Assembly (NCBI GenBank): GCA_905214175.1
Contig: CAJMLD010000001.1
Span: 1-34,692, forward strand
Origin: an uncultured bacterium
GTDB lineage: Bacteria > Actinomycetota > Coriobacteriia > Coriobacteriales > Atopobiaceae
Direction: 5' to 3'
Length of the DNA: 34,692 bases
A program made the translations under genes and the position numbers. The notes under the pieces are model-generated. The model had not been told where the DNA came from. It did no database searches and saw only the letters and a list, made by a program, of their open reading frames with translations. This document shows, piece after piece, positions 8,588 through 15,235 of the stretch; position 1 is the stretch's first letter; the number at the start of each line of letters is the position of its first letter.

Positions 8588-8679
8588 CTGCGACTAAATT
8601 GCAGCCAGCCCAGAAGCATCAAGCCACCTACCTGCGGTTTTCTCTGAAGCAGCAACCGGAAGCTGCAATTAACCCGCAG
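8588..8679. repeat. Inverted repeat pair with unit GCTGCAATT-N4-CGCAG
   Basis: On the minus strand 8605-8588 reads GCTGCAATTTAGTCGCAG. On the plus strand 8662-8679 reads GCTGCAATTAACCCGCAG. They differ only in the four central bases, and both are followed outward by a YTTT stretch. A partial third copy (CTGCGGTTTT) lies between them near 8632. They look like copies of a dispersed intergenic repeat. Confidence 0.6.
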
Positions 8680-8781
8680 CTTTCTGGCAAGCGCAGGACG
8701 CGGTGTAGAACAGAAGTCCCGGCCGATCCACGGCAAACGCCAGAACCACAGCGCCCCATCCGCAAGAGTTCGGTACGTGTA

Positions 8782-8854
8782 TGCACAAAAACGTCCTATC
8801 GGACGGGATTTGGCGATTACTTGCACAAAAAGCCTCTATCGGACGGTGGCCTTC
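8782..8854 (-). repeat. Left arm of mirrored repeat (two 40-base units)
   Basis: Read on the minus strand, outward from the AT-rich core, this arm has two units 40 bases apart. The inner one is GTCCGATAGAGGC-TTTTT and the outer one is GTCCGATAGGACG-TTTTT, each followed by GTGCA. The outer unit folds as CGTCC-GATA-GGACG before five T, a minimal intrinsic-terminator shape. By hand alignment, about 55 of 73 bases match the right arm, without gaps. Confidence 0.75.
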
Positions 8855-8872
8855 TGGATTTAACATCAATAA

Positions 8873-8902
8873 TTTAATCATGTTTTCAGAAATATGATTA
8901 AA
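8873..8902. promoter_or_regulatory. AT-rich dyad, possible operator
   Basis: TTTAATCAT (8873-8881) and ATGATTAAA (8894-8902) are exact inverted copies around a 12-base spacer that itself has TTT/AAA symmetry. TGATTAA recurs at 8944-8950. The dyad sits within the core between the two mirrored repeat arms. Binding by a regulator or other DNA protein is inferred only from symmetry. Confidence 0.5.
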
Positions 8903-8958
8903 ATGGTTAAGATATTCAAATTCGTGCAAATGTAGTTAAACTATTGATTAAGCAGCTC

Positions 8959-9031
8959 AAGAAACACTGTTCGATAGAGCCTTTTTATGCAGCGAACCCC
9001 GAATTGCCGTCCGATAGGACGTTTTTATGCA
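8959..9031 (+). repeat. Right arm of mirrored repeat (two 40-base units)
   Basis: Read on the plus strand, outward from the core, the arm has GTTCGATAGAGCC-TTTTT, then 40 bases on GTCCGATAGGACG-TTTTT, each followed by ATGCA. The order of the two units mirrors the left arm. The outer unit again folds into CGTCC-GATA-GGACG plus a T5 tract, pointing away from the AT-rich core. Confidence 0.75.
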
Positions 9032-9065
9032 GCGACTGGCTATCTCGCGTGCTCAAGAGCCTGCC

Positions 9066-9095
9066 TTGGCCATCCGAAAGACCGCCGCATACAAT
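9066..9095 (+). promoter_or_regulatory. Possible promoter of the ribonuclease/barstar remnant
   Basis: TTGGCC (9066-9071) and TACAAT (9090-9095) are 18 bases apart. The match to the sigma-70 type consensus is 4/6 and 5/6. It points toward the barnase-like remnant and barstar gene. Confidence 0.4.
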
Positions 9096-9179
9096 TGGAC
9101 AGAAGCGCACGCCCCCCCACAATGGGGGGCCATGGAAAAGCGGTCTGAGCCCGCTCAAACCCTAGCATCGGAAACAATA

Positions 9180-9349
9180 TCTCGCAATGGCTCCTATACC
9201 AGCAAGGATGACATCGAAATCGCACGTGGCACGAATGCGACGTAAACTATCAGGGTGGCCGCCGTGGCTCAGGGCGCATTGCGCACTCAAACGACGGCCT
9301 CATCTGCTACACGCCAGATCACTACAAGACCTTCGAGCGGCCTTACTAG
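9180..9349 (+). pseudogene. Barnase-like secreted ribonuclease, internally deleted remnant
   Basis: Two pieces of one gene are visible in different frames. At 9183-9215 the frame reads RNGSYTSKDDI, the usual start of the mature barnase-type domain. At 9218-9349 another frame reads NRTWHECDVNYQGG and then GRIAHSNDGLICYT and PDHYKTFERPY-stop, the end of the same domain. Residues matching barnase Glu73, Arg83, Arg87 and His102 are all in the second piece. About 58 codons between the pieces, including the Lys27 region, are missing, and the join is out of frame near a repeated ATCG (9213-9216 / 9219-9222). No start codon opens the second piece and no signal peptide is seen, so no active enzyme should be made. 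Its stop codon overlaps the ribosome site of the barstar gene, as in an intact toxin-inhibitor pair. Confidence 0.8.
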
Positions 9350-9357
9350 GAGGAACC

Positions 9358-9636
9358 TTGGCAACCGTAAAAATTCGCGAGGCCAGCGATGCCTCCGAAC
9401 AGGAAGTATTCCAGCAGATCGCAAAGAAGCTCAAGTTTCCCGACTATTTTGGGAATAACTTCGCGGCGCTAGAGGACTGCCTCGACGACATGACCGAGAG
9501 CACCCGCATCGACGTCGTGCGCTACCGCGACGACCCCAACCCAAAGCGACGCGCGTTCTTTGCAACTCTCTGTGCCGTAGTGGCTCGGGCGGCGCTTGAG
9601 AACCCCAACGTTCACCTCACGATGTACGAGAAGTAA
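9358..9636 (+). CDS. Barstar-family ribonuclease inhibitor, orphan
   Basis: This 92-residue protein matches barstar (90 aa) in length and pattern: FPDYFGNNFAALEDCL lines up with the helix that plugs the barnase active site. The start is TTG at 9358, with AGGAGG (9348-9353) four bases upstream. A longer upstream frame has no better ribosome site. Relative to Bacillus barstar, the position of the key inhibitory Asp35 is Ala (residue 36), Trp38 is Glu (residue 39), and Asp39 is kept (residue 40). With its partner gene broken just upstream, the inhibitor may be a leftover, may guard against ribonucleases from other strains, or may be decaying. The frame itself is intact. Confidence 0.82.
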   Translation: MATVKIREASDASEQEVFQQIAKKLKFPDYFGNNFAALEDCLDDMTESTRIDVVRYRDDPNPKRRAFFATLCAVVARAALENPNVHLTMYEK

Positions 9637-9783
9637 CCGCGCGAACCACGCTAACAACGCGGCGGCTACTCATGACGGTCCCCTCACCAAAGCCTCTAGC
9701 TGCTCTGATGGTTCCCGTCGCTTGTCAGGCAACGGTAAGGCAATCGTCACAGTCCAAATAAGTCGCAGGGCGCAGCCAACCGC

Positions 9784-10779
9784 CTAGGCCAGCGGAGGCA
9801 TGGGCTCCCACGTGGGATCGTGCAGCGCCTTCTTGGAGTCGCGATAGCCCGCCCACAGCCTTGCCCAGCTGGGACCAAAGTGGCCTCGGTCCACCAACAC
9901 CAGGCGCAGGAACTCCTTGGCAAACGAGAGGAACGTCCCAAGACCGTATCCCACGGGGTTGTAATCGCCATGCAGCATGAAGTAGCGCGCCATGTACCCG
10001 CGGTTGCGCATGATGTAGTAGCGCGTCATGTCCGAGGTCGAGGAGATCTGTCGCACACCGGCCGCACCGACCTCCTGGTGGCGCACCTCGCGCGTCCGTC
10101 GCAGCACATAGTCCGGCACCAGCACGGGCTGGCACACCTTGCTTGCCAGGTAACCATAGATGGCATCGTCGTAGTAGATGAAGAAGCGGTAGTCGGGAAG
10201 CCCGATCTTCGCGACCACGCGGCGGCGGAACAGCCCGCCCTCAAAGCACATGACGTTCACGTCGATGTGGTCGGCGCCGTTGAAGCCCGCGCGCGAAAGC
10301 GGGTTGTAGATGCACAGCGACGTCATGAAGTGATGCTGCCAGAAGAAGGGCGTGCCGTCGTAGTCGTAGCGCTGACCTTGCACCACGTCGTACCGGTTTG
10401 ACCATGGCTCCAGGCGCTCCAGGGCATTGGGGAGCACGGCCACGTCGTCGTCCATGACCCAGAACCACTCGGCTCCAAGGTCGAAAGCACGTCTCACGCC
10501 CTCTGAGAAGCCACCAGAGCCCCCGGTATTGGTTTCCTGCGGATCGTATACCACGCGATCCGTACCGCCCGCAGAATCGGGCTCAGAGTCCGTCTCGCCC
10601 CACTGCGCCGCAAGACGCGCCGAGAAATCCGCGACCATCTGCGCCGTCTTGGGCGAATTCTCGTTGTCCACCACCACAATGCGCCACGGCGCCACAGTGA
10701 GCCCCGCAATCGAGTCAAAAAGGCAACCCAGGAGCTCCTGGCGCTTGTAGGTGACAATCACAATAGCGAGACGATCCAT
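9784..10779 (-). CDS. Family 2 glycosyltransferase (galactofuranosyl/rhamnosyl-transferase-like)
   Basis: The 331-residue protein has a GT-A fold. VIVTYKR starts the nucleotide-sugar domain, NTGGSGGFSEG follows, and MDDD (109-112) supplies the metal-binding acidic motif. The NxGGxGGF...WxMDDD arrangement is typical of the group with GlfT-like galactofuranosyltransferases and rhamnosyltransferases that build surface polysaccharides. No membrane segment is evident, so it probably acts at the cytoplasmic face. The ATG at 10779 is preferred over the GTG at 10863 because a perfect TATAAT lies just upstream of that GTG, and transcripts from it would start too late to include it. Acceptor and donor sugars cannot be read from the sequence. 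Confidence 0.85.
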   Translation of the reverse strand: MDRLAIVIVTYKRQELLGCLFDSIAGLTVAPWRIVVVDNENSPKTAQMVADFSARLAAQWGETDSEPDSAGGTDRVVYDPQETNTGGSGGFSEGVRRAFDLGAEWFWVMDDDVAVLPNALERLEPWSNRYDVVQGQRYDYDGTPFFWQHHFMTSLCIYNPLSRAGFNGADHIDVNVMCFEGGLFRRRVVAKIGLPDYRFFIYYDDAIYGYLASKVCQPVLVPDYVLRRTREVRHQEVGAAGVRQISSTSDMTRYYIMRNRGYMARYFMLHGDYNPVGYGLGTFLSFAKEFLRLVLVDRGHFGPSWARLWAGYRDSKKALHDPTWEPMPPLA

Positions 10780-10865
10780 GTCCCATCCAAGGTCGCGGTG
10801 GTCGGTACGACGTACGCGGTGTGCTTCGGGCGAGCGGGCAACGCGCCAGCCCCATCGAGTCACTG

Positions 10866-10872
10866 TATTATA
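10866..10872. promoter_or_regulatory. Overlapping -10 elements in a divergent glycosyltransferase promoter region
   Basis: The minus strand has a perfect TATAAT (10872-10867) facing the gene that starts at 10779. The plus strand reads TATTAT (10866-10871) facing the gene that starts at 10920. I see no good -35 match on either side. The two genes may share one control region and exclude each other's transcription. Confidence 0.4.
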
Positions 10873-10919
10873 GGGTACGGCCGCGGACCCACCGTGGCGG
10901 TCGGCGGCAAGGAGGTCAC

Positions 10920-12074
10920 GTGGAAGCCACGAATCCAGAAGGCAAGGCGCCCAAGAGCGCCGGGCGGTTCTCGCACAAGGTGTCGGTGGTGGTTCCCACC
11001 TACAATGTGGAGCGCTACCTTGACCAGTGCCTTACCAGCGTACAGATGCAGCCGTTCGCAAACATAGAGGTCATCTGCGTAAACGACGGCTCCACCGACG
11101 GCTCACTGGATATCATGCGCGAACACGCCTCACGCGACCCGCGCGTGCGTGTCATCGACAAGCCAAACGCCGGATACGGTGCCGCATGCAACACCGGCAT
11201 AGACGCCGCCACCGGCGACTACGTGGCCATCGTCGAGCCTGACGACTACCTCACCGGAGACATGTTTGGCGACCTTCTCGCCTTCGCGGACTCGCTCGAG
11301 GGCGGCCAAGTTGACATCGTCAAGTCGTCCTACTGGCGCATCTTCAACGCCGGCACCCCCAACGAGCTGCGCACGGTTTGCCTCTACCAGGACCGTGTGA
11401 ACCCGCCAAGCCAACCCTTTGCCATTGGCGACGGCATAGCCCTCCTCGAGCATCACCCCTCAATCTGGACGGCGCTCTACCGTAAGGCGTTCTTGGACGA
11501 GAAGCACATCCGGTTTCGCGAGTACCCGGGCGCTGCCTGGGCGGATAATCCCTTTCTTGTGGAGACGCTCTGCCAGACGGACCGCATTGCCTACGTGAAC
11601 CGCCCCTACTACAACTATCGCGAGGACACGGAGGAGAAGCTCGTCGCCTCCACGCGCCGCGACCCCCTGCTGCCAATAAAGCGCTGGAACGACATGCAGG
11701 ACATCGTCGAGCGCATCGGCGTCACCGACCGGCGCGTGCTTTCAGCGCAGACCAAGCGCGGCATCAACTACTGCGGGCTCGCCATCGACGCGGTGGGGTT
11801 GGACTACCCCGGGATGCGCGAGGCTGTCACGGCCGTCTACCAGAGGCTCGACTACGACCTGGTAATGGAGCAGCCGCTGGTGACGCCGGCGGCAAAGCGG
11901 CTCTACTGCGAGCTCACGGGCAGGCCCGACCCCAAGCTTGGCCGTCTCTCGATGCTACCGGCGGCCGCAGGCGAGGTGTGGTATCGCCTGTGTCATACGA
12001 GCCCCAGCTACACGTGGTTCTCCATCACGAGTTTCCTGCGGCACCGCCGGGGTCGCACCGGCGGGGCCGAGTAG
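10920..12074 (+). CDS. Family 2 glycosyltransferase
   Basis: The 384-residue protein begins its GT-A domain with VSVVVPTYNVERYLDQCL (21-38), then VNDGSTDGS, NAGYGAACNTGI and VEPDDYL (105-111). The acidic metal motif is therefore EPDD rather than the usual DxDD. The C-terminal half (YYNYREDTEEK and what follows) resembles capsule and teichoic-type transferases of unknown acceptor. The start is GTG at 10920, with AAGGAGG four bases upstream; the in-frame region further upstream has no ribosome site. Transcribed divergently from the glycosyltransferase at 9784-10779 and convergently with the one at 12124-13254, it belongs to a small surface-polysaccharide group. Confidence 0.88.
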   Translation: MEATNPEGKAPKSAGRFSHKVSVVVPTYNVERYLDQCLTSVQMQPFANIEVICVNDGSTDGSLDIMREHASRDPRVRVIDKPNAGYGAACNTGIDAATGDYVAIVEPDDYLTGDMFGDLLAFADSLEGGQVDIVKSSYWRIFNAGTPNELRTVCLYQDRVNPPSQPFAIGDGIALLEHHPSIWTALYRKAFLDEKHIRFREYPGAAWADNPFLVETLCQTDRIAYVNRPYYNYREDTEEKLVASTRRDPLLPIKRWNDMQDIVERIGVTDRRVLSAQTKRGINYCGLAIDAVGLDYPGMREAVTAVYQRLDYDLVMEQPLVTPAAKRLYCELTGRPDPKLGRLSMLPAAAGEVWYRLCHTSPSYTWFSITSFLRHRRGRTGGAE

Positions 12075-12123
12075 CAGCGGCCTGCGGCAGGGCTGCGCCC
12101 GCGCCAGCCGCCCCACCAGCCGC

Positions 12124-13254
12124 CTACAGCGACGTGCAGAACGGGCCCAGGCCCCTCTCGCCGCCGCGCTTCATGAACGAGGCGAGAAAACCCTCGGTAT
12201 ATGCAAGACCGGCGTTGCCAGACCTGATGGGACCCTGCATGGCCTTGGCGCCCATGCCGCGGGGACGCGCCACGTCAGCGGCAAGGCGCGCGCGATCAGA
12301 GGAAACCATCTCCCCCACCAGACGGCGTCGCTCGGTCGCGGAGAGGCCGGAACGATCCGAGAAGACGCTCGCAACGCAGTCCACAAGGCACTCGAAGTAG
12401 CGATTCTGGATGAGCCCCATGCTGGTAGGATCGCCGTCAAGGCCCCAGTGGTGGTACACGCCCACCAAGGTGCCATACTGCCGCTCTAGTGCGCGATAGT
12501 CGCGGACCGAGAAGCCCGGCAGCCGCTGCGGCGAGCGGCACTCCACGTGATAGCGGACGTTACCCGTAAGCCCAACGCGCTCGACGTCGCGCACGTAGCC
12601 AGCAATAAAGGAGAGGTCATCCGCGCTGTTGCCATTCCCATCGGCAAACGAGAGACCCAGGCGCTCAACCCGCGAGCGCAGAAACAGCTTGGCGCAGGGC
12701 GACGTAAGGAGGTTGTCCTCGAAAAGCTGCCAGGCACCGGCGCGGAAATCGTGCTGCGTGGGAAAAACGTAGGCCGCCTGGTTGGCCTCGACGGTCTCCT
12801 GCCGGCGCCCATCCCCCAGGACGGATGCCGAGAAGCCCGCGATGGCGAGCTCGAGCGAAGACTCCTCCGCAATGTTTACAAGGTCTGCCAGCATATCCGG
12901 GTTGGCCCAACCGCTCGCGTCAAAGAGCACAAGGTAGCGGCCACAAGCGCGTGACATGCCCAAATCGAGCGCGGCCGCGAGCCCACAGCCGTCCGCCTGC
13001 ACCAGCGAGATGGTGAGGTCTCGCTGCGCCATGTTGTCGACGATGCCCGGCGTTCCGTCAGTCGAGCCGTCATCGACCACAATAGTCTCATGGCTTCTCA
13101 GCGTCTGGTTCTGGATACTCTCGAGGGCACGGCGTATTGTGGCAGCGTCATCGCGTGCGGCAATGACAATCGAGACAACGGGCTCCCTGTACATGGTGCT
13201 CGGCATATCCTGGCGCGACTCTCCTCCCCGAAGACCGTCCCAGCGGGCTGCCAT
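12124..13254 (-). CDS. Family 2 glycosyltransferase-like protein with altered metal motif
   Basis: The 376-residue protein has a clear GT2 start: VSIVIAARDDAATIRRAL, then VVDDGSTDGTPG (60-71). Where family members carry DxD or DxDD, it reads FDASGWANPD (111-120), so the second acidic residue is replaced by Ser. It may use other residues or be impaired. The C-terminal half has no recognisable motif. The start is uncertain: ATG at 13254 has a GGTGGGG-like site; ATG at 13206 is possible, and conserved sequence begins after both. It lies 164 bases downstream of the LCP-like gene on the same strand and is probably part of the cell-surface set. Confidence 0.8.
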   Translation of the reverse strand: MAARWDGLRGGESRQDMPSTMYREPVVSIVIAARDDAATIRRALESIQNQTLRSHETIVVDDGSTDGTPGIVDNMAQRDLTISLVQADGCGLAAALDLGMSRACGRYLVLFDASGWANPDMLADLVNIAEESSLELAIAGFSASVLGDGRRQETVEANQAAYVFPTQHDFRAGAWQLFEDNLLTSPCAKLFLRSRVERLGLSFADGNGNSADDLSFIAGYVRDVERVGLTGNVRYHVECRSPQRLPGFSVRDYRALERQYGTLVGVYHHWGLDGDPTSMGLIQNRYFECLVDCVASVFSDRSGLSATERRRLVGEMVSSDRARLAADVARPRGMGAKAMQGPIRSGNAGLAYTEGFLASFMKRGGERGLGPFCTSL

Positions 13255-13418
13255 ACAGCCCCACCAAATGTTGAGGAAAGCGTATCAGCCGTTCGTGGAG
13301 CATGCGTGACAATCGCGGGCGACTACCATTACTACAAATAAAGCCCAGGAGAGGGACACAGCGCCAAAACAGTCGGCACCTTTCGCCGCTCGTATAGAGA
13401 CGTTCGCGGAAGTCTGGC

Positions 13419-14210
13419 CTACCCCTCGTTGCTCACGAGCGTACCCACGGCAAGGCCCAGCGACGCCTGGTCAATCACGCGATAGCCCGTAGAGACGGCG
13501 TTTCCGCTGTCGTCGGTGGTCGTCTCGTCCACCATGGGCGCATCGACCTTGGCAAGGCCATCGGTCCCCGCCGATTGTACCTTCTCAGCAAGGTCGAGAA
13601 GCTCCTGCGACGACATGTCGGTGCGGATGGACGAGAGGAACTCGGACGCACGGCTTAGGAGCGAGTTCACACCCGCCCCCGCGAGCGAGCGCACCTCATC
13701 CCATACGTCACTCGTCGAGACGATGACATGCGTAACCGGCAGGTTAGCTGCCATGGAGAGCGGAGAGACGCACGAACCGGCACCAGAGCTGTTAAAGAGC
13801 TCGGCCAACGTGGTGTCCTGTCCGTTGTAGGAGACCTTCGCGTCGGTGGGAATGGAGACGAGCTTGCCCGTGGCCGTGGTCTCGTCATAGACCAGCAGCT
13901 CTGCCGACGAAAGGTTGGCGCCACCGGTCTCGGAAGCGTCCAGGTTATCCGTCGTGAGGAGCAAGATGCCCATAAACGAGTCGCCCGAGACGGTGTAGCC
14001 CAGGTCAGAAACGGCTGAGGTCTTGCTCACCGAGGAGCTCAGGCTGCTGTCGCCCAGGTGGGACTGCGCCTGTGCGCGGCGCCATGCCATGGAGACCACA
14101 ACGCCACAGGCGACAAATACCACCACGAGCACGACAGCCGCGATGATGTTGCGATGGGGGTTGTCGCGAGGAACGTCGGTCCTCTCGAATCGCTCGCGCT
14201 GCCTGGCCAT
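13419..14210 (-). CDS. LytR-CpsA-Psr (LCP)-like membrane-anchored protein, divergent
   Basis: The 263-residue protein has a basic N-terminus (1-20), one membrane segment (about 22-42) and an outside domain. Residues 80-165 follow the LCP pattern: a hydrophobic strand (GILLLTTDN), SAELLVYDETTATGKLVSIPTD, then ELFNSSG and NLPVTHVIVSTSDVWDEV. LCP enzymes attach wall polysaccharides or teichoic acids to peptidoglycan. Here the conserved Arg of IPRD is Thr (SIPTD, 119-123), and the domain is short, so phosphotransferase activity is doubtful. The ATG at 14210 has GGGAGG just upstream; ATG at 14225 is possible but has a poorer site. It lies 44 bases after the metal exporter gene, and a glycosyltransferase follows. 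Confidence 0.6.
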   Translation of the reverse strand: MARQRERFERTDVPRDNPHRNIIAAVVLVVVFVACGVVVSMAWRRAQAQSHLGDSSLSSSVSKTSAVSDLGYTVSGDSFMGILLLTTDNLDASETGGANLSSAELLVYDETTATGKLVSIPTDAKVSYNGQDTTLAELFNSSGAGSCVSPLSMAANLPVTHVIVSTSDVWDEVRSLAGAGVNSLLSRASEFLSSIRTDMSSQELLDLAEKVQSAGTDGLAKVDAPMVDETTTDDSGNAVSTGYRVIDQASLGLAVGTLVSNEG

Positions 14211-14254
14211 GGCCCCTCCCGTCATCTTGCGCCTAGCGCTGGGCGTCCCAGCTT

Positions 14255-15205
14255 CTAAAAAAGGATACCTGAAGCAGAGACAAGAAGCCCCACGACGACC
14301 CCCACCGCATAGACAAAGACGGTGACGGCAACGTTCTGACGCACGTCATTGTTCGTGCGGAAGAGGACGAGAAGCCCAACGCCACCGGAGGCGAGGAGGC
14401 CCGCGACCATGGGGCCGGCGCCAAGGACGCCGTCGAGATAGAGTTCCGTGATTGCGACGGAGGCGCCGCAGTTGGGGATGAGCCCCACGAGCGCCGCAAG
14501 GAAGGTCGCCCGCACCGGATGGCTGCCCAGGAGCTGCGCCAGCGAGTCCTCGCCCATGACCTCGATGAGCAGGCCAAAGAGGAATGTGACGAGCAAGATG
14601 AAGCCGGTCACCTGCACGGTGTGGACGGCTGCGGAGCGCACGATGGCCCAGTGACCGTGGCCGTGGTGGTGATGGGCGTGGCCGGCCTCGCCCGCCGCCT
14701 GGTAAACGGACTCGCTCTTCTCGTCCTCCTCTTCCTCCTCGCAGTGGCAGTGCGCGCGCTCGCACAGGTCATGGATGTGCGGCTTGGGGGAGCCCACGTG
14801 ACGCACGGGATGCAGCACCGCGTCGAGGAGTAACCCTACGACGATGCCCACAACCACCTTGAGCAGCACAATCGCAAGCAGCCGCCCCACGGGCTCCTGG
14901 TGGGCGAGAAAGACCGGCACCATCTCGTCCGAGGTCGAGAGAATCACGGCAACAAGCGTTCCCGCAGTAACAACCCCACCCGAGAAGAGCGTGGCCGCCA
15001 TGGCCGAGAAGCCACACTGCGGGATGGCTCCGAGAAGGGCGCCCACAACGGGACCTGCGTGGCCGGCTCGCGCAACAAGCCCCTGCATACGACCTTCGGT
15101 TGAGTGCTCGAGGGCCTCCATGGCGAGGTAGGTCACAAACAGAAACGGGACGAGCTCGAGGGTGTCAAGCACGGAGTCGGCAATCACGTCGACAAGCATA
15201 TCCAA
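14255..15205 (-). CDS. Putative 10-TM heavy-metal (manganese-type) exporter with His/Glu-rich loop
   Basis: The 316-residue membrane protein has two similar halves, each with an IP(Q/N)CG motif (61-65 and 243-247) followed by a G-rich hydrophobic run (FSGGVVTAGTLVA / YLDGVLGAGPMVA). This matches the family described as putative 10-TM heavy-metal exporter or putative manganese transporter. Between the halves lies a loop (about 143-185) rich in His, Cys and Glu (HCHC, EEEEE, HAHHHHGHGH) that can bind metal. The start is TTG at 15205 with GGAGG seven bases upstream; an ATG two codons later is possible. It follows truA by 30 bases on the same strand and is probably co-transcribed with it. Confidence 0.78.
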   Translation of the reverse strand: MDMLVDVIADSVLDTLELVPFLFVTYLAMEALEHSTEGRMQGLVARAGHAGPVVGALLGAIPQCGFSAMAATLFSGGVVTAGTLVAVILSTSDEMVPVFLAHQEPVGRLLAIVLLKVVVGIVVGLLLDAVLHPVRHVGSPKPHIHDLCERAHCHCEEEEEDEKSESVYQAAGEAGHAHHHHGHGHWAIVRSAAVHTVQVTGFILLVTFLFGLLIEVMGEDSLAQLLGSHPVRATFLAALVGLIPNCGASVAITELYLDGVLGAGPMVAGLLASGGVGLLVLFRTNNDVRQNVAVTVFVYAVGVVVGLLVSASGILF

Positions 15206-15235
15206 GGCATTTCCTCCAAAGGTTCAGGCACTGGG

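Larger units (their letters stand above)
8519..9179. other. Repeat-rich, partly AT-rich non-coding stretch
   Basis: No open frame here looks like a gene. The frames that exist run through inverted repeats on either strand and match no family I know. The stretch holds a small inverted pair (8588-8605 / 8662-8679), a larger mirrored pair (8782-8854 / 8959-9031) around an AT-rich core with a dyad, a promoter-like pair (9066-9095), and a run of seven C (9112-9118) facing six G (9124-9129). Base composition in 8855-8958 is far more AT-rich than the rest of the window. It may be an old insertion junction or a small-RNA locus. Neither can be decided from sequence alone. Confidence 0.6.

Noticed and set aside
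8669..8929. Small open frames on both strands in 8563-9165 sharing PSDRTFLC
   Set aside because: The shared peptide comes from the inverted repeat arms, and 8 of the 10 differing codons between arms change the residue, so there is no sign of selection on protein.
8782..9031. CRISPR array, because of 40-base periodicity
   Set aside because: There are only two units per arm, the arms are inverted, the 'spacers' are similar to each other, and no cas gene is near.
8448..9783. Insertion sequence or prophage edge
   Set aside because: No transposase, integrase or target-site duplication could be found around the repeats.
12075..12123. Terminator between the converging glycosyltransferases
   Set aside because: A GGCTG/CAGCC stem exists but has no T-tract on either strand.
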